Assembly: GCA_003505905.1 (NCBI GenBank)
Contig: DNXM01000162.1
Location: 1-7,637, forward strand
DNA length: 7,637 bases
Direction: 5' to 3'
DNA from: Oscillospiraceae bacterium
GTDB taxonomy: Bacteria; Bacillota; Clostridia; Oscillospirales; Acutalibacteraceae
Shown here: piece by piece, positions 1-6,656 of the stretch
Position numbering within the stretch: the first letter of the stretch is position 1
How the letters are laid out: each line of letters starts with the position of its first letter
Notes under the pieces: generated by a model
Seen by the model: only the letters and a program-made list of their open reading frames with translations
Databases searched by the model: none
What the model was told of the DNA's origin: nothing
Position numbers and translations under genes: made by a program

Positions 1-437
1 CCAAGGGCTTCATTGCCGGCTTGGTTCAGCTTTCCGCCATGCGCCTTTGCGCCAATGCGCTGATGCAGCTGGTTATTCCCGCTGCTCTTAACGACCCGGA
101 CAGCACCCGTGAAATGATTGTTCCCGGCGGTCGCCTTTACGAACAGCGTGAAGCCTGCTGCCGTGAATTGGCAAAGATTGACGGTATTTCGTTTGTCAAG
201 AACTCCGCCGCTTTCTATATCTTCCCGAAGATTGATGTGAAGAAATTTAACATTACGGACGACCAGCAATTCGCCATGGATTATCTCCACAGCAAGAATG
301 TTATGATTATTCCCGGTCGTGGATTCAGCTGGGATGCTCCCGACCACTTCCGTATCGTTATGCTGCCCGAACCCGAGAAGATGGCAAAGGCGATGCGTGA
401 CCTCGGCGATTTCCTGAAGGATTATCACCAGAACTAA
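1..437 (+). CDS. alaA: AlaA-like PLP-dependent aminotransferase, C-terminal part (5' end outside window)
   Basis: This is the last 144 codons of a fold-type I (class I/II) aminotransferase. The frame is open from position 3 to the TAA at 435-437, so a TTG at 21 is internal and not a start. The C-terminal text closely resembles the E. coli AlaA (YfbQ) glutamate-pyruvate transaminase as I remember it: AMRLCAN, YEQR, then FPKIDVKKFNITDDQ, a PGRGFSW segment, DHFRIVMLP, and a terminal DYHQ. In this fold the Arg of DHFRIV normally binds the substrate alpha-carboxylate. The PLP-binding lysine and the large cofactor domain lie upstream, outside the window. The likely role is cytosolic alanine synthesis from pyruvate and glutamate; other small-amino-acid specificities in this family cannot be excluded. 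There is no terminator after the stop: the gene runs directly into the 3' end of a convergent gene. Confidence 0.88.
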   Translation, partial: KGFIAGLVQLSAMRLCANALMQLVIPAALNDPDSTREMIVPGGRLYEQREACCRELAKIDGISFVKNSAAFYIFPKIDVKKFNITDDQQFAMDYLHSKNVMIIPGRGFSWDAPDHFRIVMLPEPEKMAKAMRDLGDFLKDYHQN

Positions 438-724
438 TCAAACGCTTCAATCAACTGTTGCAATTCTTCTTCGGAGGAAACGGGAATTCCGCTTTGAATG
501 CGTTCAGCTTCCTCGGTCGGCAGACTGTTTATCGGGCAGTCTAAAACTTCTTGGGGCATTTGCGAATCAGTTTCAAAAACGGCAACCATCCCGTTGTATT
601 CCTTAATCCAATAGACACAGCCGTCGGCTTGCTTTGAGTCGGCGGCTTTTTGTGTGCCGAAAACGGCAAATCCGATGCAGACGGTCAGCACAAGAAAGAG
701 TAAAAGCCTTTGTTTTAATGTCAT
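434..724 (-). CDS. Small membrane-anchored protein resembling the BofC C-terminal domain
   Basis: A 96-residue protein when started at the ATG at 724. It has a short basic N-terminus (MTLKQR), one hydrophobic segment at about residues 7-23, then an extracytoplasmic domain of about 70 residues. The pattern YWIKEYNGMVAVFE, then EVLDCPINSLP, then SEEELQQLIEAF resembles small clostridial proteins annotated as BofC C-terminal domain-containing, from memory of the family. True BofC is a forespore-secreted inhibitor of sigma-K checkpoint signalling, but these short versions have no established function. An in-frame ATG at 772 would add 16 polar residues before the membrane segment. I prefer 724 because GGTGA sits 5 bases upstream and the membrane segment then starts normally; the ATG at 772 has only a weak AGAAAG upstream. 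Its TAG stop overlaps the TAA of the convergent aminotransferase gene. Confidence 0.72.
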   Translation of the reverse strand: MTLKQRLLLFLVLTVCIGFAVFGTQKAADSKQADGCVYWIKEYNGMVAVFETDSQMPQEVLDCPINSLPTEEAERIQSGIPVSSEEELQQLIEAFD

Positions 725-832
725 ACTTATCACCCGTGGGTTATTGTTTCCGAAAATTTCCGTAATATTCATGCGAAATCTTTCTACAAAATCGTTAAGT
801 TTTCAAAAACCACTTTATTTTTTCTGTCGATA

Positions 833-841
833 TGATATAAT
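833..841 (+). promoter_or_regulatory. Extended -10 promoter for the PBP1A gene
   Basis: TGATATAAT combines a perfect -10 hexamer (836-841) with the TG of an extended -10 element (833-834), 46 bases before the PBP1A ATG. The -35 region around 812-818 is poor, as is typical when an extended -10 is present. A second TATAAT at 851-856 follows 15 bases later without a TG or a recognisable -35, so it could be a secondary start or chance in AT-rich DNA. The rest of the 725-887 divergent intergenic region shows only a weak minus-strand candidate: TTGAAA reading from 806 to 801, then AAAGAT at 783-778. Confidence 0.6.
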
Positions 842-887
842 ACAGGGTAATATAATGGTATTTCTATGTTTGACAGAGGGATAATCA

Positions 888-3197
888 ATGGATAACAGAT
901 CGAATAATCGGCCGCAGGGGATTCCGATTTCAAAGAAACAACCCCAAACACCGAAAAAACCGACCTCAAAAAAGAAGACGACCGATAAGGCGGAAAGAAC
1001 CTTCTTCGAGCGTTTGGACGAGCTTTCGATGGTTTGGAAAATCTTGCTCGGAGCGGCGAGCGTATGCCTTCTTACGGGCATTGTCGTGTGCTCTTATGTG
1101 TTTTTCAGTGTGTTCAGCGTGGCACACGGCGAAGCGGTTATTGACTTGAACGAGTATCAGGTTAATCAGAACCAGACTTCTATTATTTACGCATACGACA
1201 CCGACAACAAAATTTTCGAGCTGCAGCGACTGCACGGCAATGTCAACCGCATTTATGTCGGTATTAACGAAATGCCCGAAAATCTGCAAAAGGCGTTCGT
1301 GGCATTGGAGGATAAGCGCTTTTACGAGCATAAGGGTGTGGACTGGATTCGGTTCGTTGCGGTTTTCATCAAAGACCATTTCCGCACGGGTGGTTCCTCC
1401 ATCACACAGCAGTTGGTCAAGAACATCACGGGTGAGCGTGATGCGACCTTTGTGCGCAAGTTTAACGAAATCGGTTATGCACTGAATTTGGAAAACAACT
1501 TCAACAAAACGCAGATTTTAGAGGCGTATTTGAATACGCTCTATTTGGGCGAAGGCTGTTACGGCGTGAAAACGGCGGCGGAAAAGTATTTCGGAAAGGA
1601 TGTTTCCGACCTCAATCTTGCCGAATGCGCCTGTATTGCATCTATCACTAAAGCGCCTTACGGTTATGACCCGTTGGTGAATCCGGCGAACAACCGTGAG
1701 CGTCAGTTGGATTGTTTGCAGTGTATGCTTGACCAAGGCAAAATCACCAAGGCAGAGTATACCGAAGCGGCAAACTATGAGCTGATTTTGACCAACAGCG
1801 AAAAATACATCGAACAGAATCCCGAAAAAATCGAGGAAGAAAAGGAAGAAAAAGAAACACCGCAGAGCTTCTATGTCGATTTCATCATTGATACGCTTTA
1901 CGACCAGTTTATGAACGAAAAAGGAATGTCCAAGCAGGAAGCGACGCAGAAGATTTATTACGGTGGCTTGAAAATTTACGCCGCCTTGGACACAAGCATT
2001 CAAGCGACGCTTGAAGATGTTTATGTCAACCGCAAGACCTTCCCCGATGAGTCCCGCCGAGAGGTGCAGGCGCAGTCGGCGATGACGATTATGGATTACA
2101 GCGGCCGTGTCGTTGCCATTTGCGGTGAGGCAGGCAAGAAGTCCGGCAACCGCTGCTTGAACCGTGCGGCGGATTCGCCAAGACAGCCGGGTTCCTCCAT
2201 TAAGCCGATTTCCGTTTACGGTCCTGCCATTGACTCCAACATTATCACATGGTCTTCTCTTTACCAGGATAAGGCCTTTGCCTATCAAGGCAAGCAGTGG
2301 CCGAAAAACCAAAGCGGTTGGGGCGGCGGCAACTATGTTACCGTTCAGAATGCCATTGACCGTTCGCTCAACACGGTTGCGGCCCGCATCTGCTATTTTG
2401 ATTTGACCGTACAGACTTCGTATCATTACCTCACCGATGTGTTTAAGATTTCAACGGCAAATGCCGAGCATGATATGGCACCGGCTCCGCTGGCAACGGG
2501 CGCTATGTATAAGGGTATCACAACGCTTGAAATGGCGGCGGCTTATGCGGTGTTCGGCAACGGCGGCAAATATTACAAGCCCTATTGCTACTACAAAGTA
2601 ACCAACAGCGACGGCAGTACGGTTTATTTTGACAACACGCTCAACGAGGGTGAACAGGTTATCGGGGAGGATTCCGCCGATGTTATGTGCGAATTGCTTC
2701 AAACGGTCACCACGGCGAGCAACGGCACGGGTACTGCCTACAAGGTGGACGGGTTCCAAACCATGGGCAAAACCGGTACAACAACCGATGACTATGACCG
2801 TTGGTTTGTCGGCGGAACGCCATATTATGTGGCGGCGGTTTGGTACGGTTACGACTTGAACAAAACCGTTTCCAATGTCAGCGGCAACCCGTCGGGCAAG
2901 ATTTTCAAAAAGGTGATGAATCCGATTCACGAGGATTTGCCCGAAAAAGAGTTCCCCAAGTGCGATACGGTGCAGGAGTGCAGGTATTGCACCGTCACCG
3001 GCAAGCTTGCTTCAAAGCGCTGCTATTCAACCGCCGTCGGTTGGTATAAAACAAGCAACTTGCCCGAAACCTGTTCATCTTACCACTCTTCTTCGTCTTC
3101 ATCTGACAGTAAGAAGGGGAGCGGTGATTCGGATGATGACAAGAAATCATCCATCGGCGAAAGGATTCTTGACGGAATCGGTGCGCTGACACGCTGA
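888..3197 (+). CDS. ponA: Bifunctional class A penicillin-binding protein (PBP1A family)
   Basis: A 769-residue peptidoglycan synthase that polymerises lipid II (GT51 glycosyltransferase) and cross-links stem peptides (transpeptidase) on the outer face of the membrane. A Lys-rich cytoplasmic tail (residues 1-45) precedes a membrane helix at about 49-76. The GT51 domain shows the EDKRFYEHKGVD motif with catalytic Glu141, and GGSSITQQLVKN at 168-179. A linker rich in Glu and Lys (about 309-324) follows. The transpeptidase domain has SSIK at 436-439 (nucleophile Ser436, Lys439), SLN at 493-495 and KTG at 628-630, so all catalytic motifs are intact. The C-terminus carries five Cys (692, 698, 701, 712, 729), a run of serines and an Asp/Lys-rich tail, as in many clostridial PBP1A proteins. 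AGAGGG sits 7 bases before the ATG. The symbol follows Bacillus usage; mrcA would be equivalent. It is the first gene of the rightward cluster. Confidence 0.95.
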   Translation: MDNRSNNRPQGIPISKKQPQTPKKPTSKKKTTDKAERTFFERLDELSMVWKILLGAASVCLLTGIVVCSYVFFSVFSVAHGEAVIDLNEYQVNQNQTSIIYAYDTDNKIFELQRLHGNVNRIYVGINEMPENLQKAFVALEDKRFYEHKGVDWIRFVAVFIKDHFRTGGSSITQQLVKNITGERDATFVRKFNEIGYALNLENNFNKTQILEAYLNTLYLGEGCYGVKTAAEKYFGKDVSDLNLAECACIASITKAPYGYDPLVNPANNRERQLDCLQCMLDQGKITKAEYTEAANYELILTNSEKYIEQNPEKIEEEKEEKETPQSFYVDFIIDTLYDQFMNEKGMSKQEATQKIYYGGLKIYAALDTSIQATLEDVYVNRKTFPDESRREVQAQSAMTIMDYSGRVVAICGEAGKKSGNRCLNRAADSPRQPGSSIKPISVYGPAIDSNIITWSSLYQDKAFAYQGKQWPKNQSGWGGGNYVTVQNAIDRSLNTVAARICYFDLTVQTSYHYLTDVFKISTANAEHDMAPAPLATGAMYKGITTLEMAAAYAVFGNGGKYYKPYCYYKVTNSDGSTVYFDNTLNEGEQVIGEDSADVMCELLQTVTTASNGTGTAYKVDGFQTMGKTGTTTDDYDRWFVGGTPYYVAAVWYGYDLNKTVSNVSGNPSGKIFKKVMNPIHEDLPEKEFPKCDTVQECRYCTVTGKLASKRCYSTAVGWYKTSNLPETCSSYHSSSSSSDSKKGSGDSDDDKKSSIGERILDGIGALTR

Positions 3198-3215
3198 AAA
3201 ATTCAAACGGAAAGG

Positions 3216-3251
3216 TGCGCCTGCCTTGCCATTTGCGGCAGGGTAGGCGCA
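3216..3251 (+). terminator. Strong hairpin between the PBP1A gene and ruvX; possible partial terminator
   Basis: Two 15-base arms (3216-3230 and 3237-3251) pair completely, with two G-U wobbles, around the six-base loop ATTTGC. The stem is GC-rich and begins 18 bases after the PBP1A stop. It is followed by GATTTAATAAAG and not a clean T-run, so intrinsic termination would be incomplete at best. The ruvX ATG lies only 13 bases past the stem. The hairpin could lower ruvX-operon expression relative to PBP1A, protect the upstream mRNA 3' end, or affect ruvX initiation. The structure is directly visible; the role is inferred. Confidence 0.5.
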
Positions 3252-3264
3252 GATTTAATAAAGT

Positions 3265-3684
3265 ATGGTTATTATGGCGATTGATTACGGGGATGTGCGA
3301 ACAGGCGTTGCGGTTTGCGACAAAATGGAACTGCTCGCCTCGCCCGTAACGGTTATTACGGAAAAGTATCAGCCAAAATTGATTGAGAAGCTCATGATTG
3401 TGGTGAATGAAAAAAAGCCGGAACTGTTGGTGGTCGGCTTGCCGAAAAACATGGACGGCACGCTTGGCTTTCGGGCGCAGGCGTGCATGGAATTTGCCGA
3501 AATGCTGACGAAACAAAGCGGAATACCGCATGAAATGGTTGATGAGCGGCTGTCGAGCGTGATGGCACATAACGCTTTGCGTCAATCCGGCAAAAAAGAA
3601 AAGAAGCACGGTGCCGTTGTGGATGCGGTGGCGGCAACGGAAATACTCGACCGCTATTTGACATGGAGAAAGAATACCAAATGA
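3265..3684 (+). CDS. ruvX: RuvX/YqgF family Holliday junction resolvase-like nuclease
   Basis: A 139-residue protein of normal family length with an RNase H-like fold. Motifs in order: AIDYGDVRTGVAV with the first catalytic Asp at residue 7; VVGLPKNMDGT at 56-66; VDERLSS with acidic Glu94; and VDAVAA with Asp120 near the C-terminus. Family members are implicated in Holliday-junction resolution and in 16S rRNA 5'-end processing, so either role is possible here. I chose the ATG at 3265 because MVIMAIDYG matches the usual distance from start to the catalytic Asp; an in-frame ATG at 3274 would trim the first beta strand. The Shine-Dalgarno is weak (AAAG, almost no spacing) and a strong hairpin ends 13 bases upstream. 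The TGA stop overlaps the ATG of the next gene in an ATGA arrangement, indicating translational coupling. Confidence 0.93.
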   Translation: MVIMAIDYGDVRTGVAVCDKMELLASPVTVITEKYQPKLIEKLMIVVNEKKPELLVVGLPKNMDGTLGFRAQACMEFAEMLTKQSGIPHEMVDERLSSVMAHNALRQSGKKEKKHGAVVDAVAATEILDRYLTWRKNTK

Positions 3685-4541
3685 AACGAAATTTTCTAAC
3701 TGCACGGCTTTTTGCACAGGCCTTTGCCGTCGCTTTGCTTTGGCTCGGTGCGTGAGCTGCTTGCTTTTTTTACACGGGTCACACCGCTTTTCAAATCAGC
3801 TTGTGCTTGTCGGCCTCGATTGGGCTTTCGGCTTTGTTGTGGTATGCCGACCGAAGCGGTCGTTCCGTCGGCTTGGTACAGGTGATATTTGTGGCTCTGT
3901 GGCTGCTGTGCGTCTTTGGCTATCAGTTCAAGCTTCAAATAATGTACGATTGGCCGGGTCATTGGCTCTACTGCTTTTACTATGATTCGATTTTAATGCA
4001 GGGAACGATTTTGCTCGGGTCAACTTTGTTTTTCACGGCGCTCCGCCTTGCCCGTTCCTTGCCGGACGGTCGGTCGTTCTTTCGTTTGTCGAGTGCGGCG
4101 TTTCTTGCTCTTTACTCATTTTTGCTTGTCTATTCGTTTTACTTGGCACGCACCAAATCGGGGGATGTGTACCCGATGAATTTCAATTTGCTGGCTACCT
4201 TGCGGTCGTACTTGGGGAAAATCAAAGAAAACCCCTATGAAATTTGGATGCTGATTCTCGGCAATTTGTTTTGCTTTACACCGCTCGGCTATATGTTTTT
4301 TGTGCTGTTGCGTAAGCGTTCCCGTTTGTGCCGCAGAACGGTAATTGCCCTGTTCGGGCCGATTGCTTTTTCGCTGTTGGAATATTCGCAGTATGTGTTT
4401 CAAATCGGGTATTGCGAAATAGACGATATGGTGGCAAATACCTTGGGCTTTTGGCTTGGTGCCGCCTTGGTACCATTGAGTGATTGGCTTGCCAAACGCC
4501 TCACAAAACAAAAAATTCAACACTTTTGGGAACTGAAATAA
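3681..4541 (+). pseudogene. VanZ-family membrane protein gene interrupted by an in-frame TGA at codon 25
   Basis: The natural start is the ATG at 3681, which overlaps the ruvX stop as ATGA and has AGAAAG 8 bases upstream (GGAG a little further). The frame reads MKRNFLTARL and a hydrophobic stretch to LLWLGA, meets TGA at 3753-3755, then continues in the same frame with AACFFYTG for 261 further codons to a TAA. The whole reads as a 286-codon polytopic membrane protein. The VanZ signature is intact near the end: NLFCFTPLG (195-203), LLEYSQ (232-237), then IDDMVANTLGFWLG (247-260). VanZ-like proteins are membrane proteins, one linked to teicoplanin resistance, mostly without known function. Reading only from a TTG at 3801 would lose the first membrane segment, and no ribosome site is visible there. 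Possible explanations are a real nonsense mutation (from TGG or GGA), readthrough, or a sequence error. Confidence 0.8.
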
Positions 4542-4583
4542 TTCCGTTTTCCGCCGCATAAGTTGTGTGGGGAGGAATGAGGA

Positions 4584-5288
4584 ATGAATCGTTTTACCGC
4601 CGCCTTTGTCGGTTTGTTTTTGTTCGGCATTGTTGTTGCAGGGTGCGTTATCGTGTTTCAACCGCAAAAAAATGATGCTGCCATGTCTGATTTTCACTTG
4701 GATGGTTTTTCTGTTATTTTGGATGCCGGTCACGGCGGCGAGGATGGGGGCACTTCGGCGGCAGACGGAACGCTTGAAAAAACAATCAACCTGCAAATTG
4801 CCGAAAAGCTTGAACCGATGCTCAATGCCTGCGGTTACCAAACGATTATGCTTCGGGAGTCGGATTCGCTCATCGGCGACAACAGCTTGCCTACAGTTCG
4901 TCAACGAAAAGTGTCGGATATTCGCCGCCGTCTGTCGGCGGTGGAGCTGAACCCCGATTCCCTGCTCATCAGCATTCATCAAAACCATTTTTCGGCACCG
5001 CAGTACAGCGGAGCACAGGTGTTTTATTCGGGCAATCATCCGCAAAGCCGGCTGTTGGCGGAATGTATTCAGGAAAAAATCGTCAGCCGTATCCAACCGC
5101 AAAACACAAGAGAGATTAAAAAAAGCGGTTCTAACATTTATTTGCTCTATCATTGTCAAACGCCTGCAGTGATGGTGGAATGCGGTTTTTTGTCGAATCC
5201 GCAGGAGGCGGATTTGCTGAAAAACGAGGAGTATCAAAAAGAGATGGCGTTTGCCGTTTTATGCGGAATTTTGAAGTATTTGGAGTGA
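4584..5288 (+). CDS. cwlD: N-acetylmuramoyl-L-alanine amidase CwlD (spore cortex maturation)
   Basis: A 234-residue zinc amidase of the Amidase_3 family. It has an N-terminal signal or anchor helix (about 5-25) and then the catalytic domain starting at VILDAGHGGEDGG. Predicted zinc ligands are His50, Glu65 (in LEKTINL) and His132 (in SIHQNHFS), with the catalytic Glu199 in VMVECGFLSN. The segment VRQRKVSDIRRRL and the SGAQVFYS strand are typical of CwlD as opposed to general autolysins. CwlD strips peptides from muramic acid so that PdaA can form the muramic delta-lactam needed for cortex recognition at germination, which marks this organism as a likely spore-former. GGAGG at 4571-4575 is 8 bases before the chosen ATG; the ATG at 4577 lies too close and in another frame. 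The 42-base gap after the VanZ-family gene holds no terminator, so it is probably co-transcribed. Confidence 0.92.
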   Translation: MNRFTAAFVGLFLFGIVVAGCVIVFQPQKNDAAMSDFHLDGFSVILDAGHGGEDGGTSAADGTLEKTINLQIAEKLEPMLNACGYQTIMLRESDSLIGDNSLPTVRQRKVSDIRRRLSAVELNPDSLLISIHQNHFSAPQYSGAQVFYSGNHPQSRLLAECIQEKIVSRIQPQNTREIKKSGSNIYLLYHCQTPAVMVECGFLSNPQEADLLKNEEYQKEMAFAVLCGILKYLE

Positions 5289-5294
5289 AAATCA

Positions 5295-6656
5295 ATGGCA
5301 AAATCAAAATCGCTGTATATCTGTTCCGTTTGCGGATACGAAAGCCCGAAGTGGTTCGGCTGTTGCCCGGGCTGTAGGGAATGGAACACCATGAACGAAG
5401 AAATCGTTTCGCAGACGGCTGCGGCAAAAAGCAAGACCTCCCGACCTGTTCAGTCGCTCCGTCTGGACGAAATCAACAGCGAGAGCGGAACACGCTATCA
5501 AACGGGCATGAAAGAGCTTGACCGTGTTTTGGGCGGCGGCTTGGTGAAGGGGTCGCTTGTTTTGCTCAGCGGTGACCCCGGCATCGGCAAATCCACAATT
5601 TTGCTGCAGGTTTGCCAATACTTGAGCCGTGACCTTGAGATACTTTATATTTCGGGCGAGGAATCGGCGCATCAAATCAAATTGCGTGCACACCGTTTGG
5701 GTGTGGATAACCCGAAGCTTCGCATTATGAGCGAAACGGATGTGCTGTCGATTGTGGATTATATTCGCACCGAAAAGCCCGATGTCGTCATTGTCGACTC
5801 CATTCAAACGATGGACTATGCCGATGTTTCTTCTTCACCGGGCAGCGTGACGCAGGTGCGTGAATCGGCTTCGGTTTTTATGCGTACAGCCAAGACGCTC
5901 GGCATCCCGATTCTGTTGGTCGGTCATGTGAATAAGGACGGCAATATTGCCGGCCCGAAGGTGTTGGAGCATATTGTGGATGCGGTGCTGTATTTTGAGG
6001 GCAACCGCAACTTTTCTTATCGCATTCTCCGTGCGGTGAAAAACCGTTACGGTTCTACCAACGAAATCGGCGTGTTTGAAATGCTGGATAAGGGTTTGAT
6101 GGAGGTTGAAAACCCGTCTTTGATGCTCATTTCCGGCAAGCCGAAGAACACACCCGGTTCTTGTATCGCCTGTGCGATGGAGGGCTCTCGCCCGATTTTG
6201 GCAGAGGTTCAGGCATTGGTGGCTCCGACGGGCTTCGGAAACCCAAGAAGAATGCCAACGGTCTTTGATTATAACCGTACCGCCATGCTTTTGGCGGTGC
6301 TGGAAAAACGCTCGGGCTACTTTTTCGGTAATATGGATACCTATGTGAACATTGTCGGCGGTTTAAAACTGGACGAGCCTGCAACGGATTTGTCGGTCGC
6401 TATGGCACTTGTGTCAAGCTTGAAGGATGCTGTGGTGAGTGACGATACCCTTGCGTTCGGCGAAATCGGCTTGGCAGGCGAGATTCGAGGCGTGAGCAAC
6501 TGTGAACAGCGTGTGCGTGAGGCGGTTCGCCTTGGCTTTTCCCGTTGTATCATTCCGCATCACAACTTAAAAACGCTGTCCGCTTCCATTGCGGGAGATA
6601 CCGAAATCATCGGGGTGCGCAACATTCGGGAAGCGTTTGAGGCGGTTACCCGATGA
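5295..6656 (+). CDS. radA: DNA repair protein RadA
   Basis: A 453-residue protein of normal RadA length. It acts in homologous recombination as a RecA-related ATPase that promotes branch migration from D-loops. Visible parts in order: a zinc finger with Cys10, Cys13, Cys24 and Cys27 (two CxxC pairs); a RecA-like core with Walker A GDPGIGKST (93-101) and Walker B VVIVDSI (164-170); the RadA signature KNRYG (249-253); and a Lon-protease-like C-terminal domain (about 280-453) including PTGFGNPRR and FGEIGLAGEIRGV. The ATG lies 6 bases after the cwlD stop and its GGAG (5282-5285) is inside the end of cwlD, so translation is likely coupled. The final TGA overlaps an ATG in an ATGA arrangement, leading into a degraded gene. 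No defects are seen in RadA itself. Confidence 0.96.
   Translation: MAKSKSLYICSVCGYESPKWFGCCPGCREWNTMNEEIVSQTAAAKSKTSRPVQSLRLDEINSESGTRYQTGMKELDRVLGGGLVKGSLVLLSGDPGIGKSTILLQVCQYLSRDLEILYISGEESAHQIKLRAHRLGVDNPKLRIMSETDVLSIVDYIRTEKPDVVIVDSIQTMDYADVSSSPGSVTQVRESASVFMRTAKTLGIPILLVGHVNKDGNIAGPKVLEHIVDAVLYFEGNRNFSYRILRAVKNRYGSTNEIGVFEMLDKGLMEVENPSLMLISGKPKNTPGSCIACAMEGSRPILAEVQALVAPTGFGNPRRMPTVFDYNRTAMLLAVLEKRSGYFFGNMDTYVNIVGGLKLDEPATDLSVAMALVSSLKDAVVSDDTLAFGEIGLAGEIRGVSNCEQRVREAVRLGFSRCIIPHHNLKTLSASIAGDTEIIGVRNIREAFEAVTR

Noticed and set aside
1518..2426. Minus-strand open frame of 302 codons inside the PBP1A gene
   Set aside because: It is antisense to the catalytic core of an intact PBP1A, with no motifs and skewed composition.
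2995..3717. Minus-strand open frame of 240 codons opposite the PBP1A end and ruvX
   Set aside because: Composition is that of an antisense shadow, and it spans a real hairpin and two real gene ends.
3753..3802. Possible selenocysteine reading of the TGA in the VanZ-family gene: short CGG/CCG hairpin at 3775-3786 and an outer AGCTG/CAGCT pairing
   Set aside because: The stem between the two short helices is mostly U-U mismatched, VanZ-like proteins are not known selenoproteins, and the position is a hydrophobic membrane helix, not a redox site.
3801..4541. TTG at 3801 as the true start of the VanZ-family protein
   Set aside because: No ribosome site precedes it and it would discard the first membrane segment, whereas the ATG at 3681 has both a ribosome site and coupling to ruvX.
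4116..5237. Long minus-strand open frame of 373 codons opposite the VanZ-family gene and cwlD
   Set aside because: It is the shadow of well-supported plus-strand genes, with Arg/His/Gln-rich composition and no recognisable domain.
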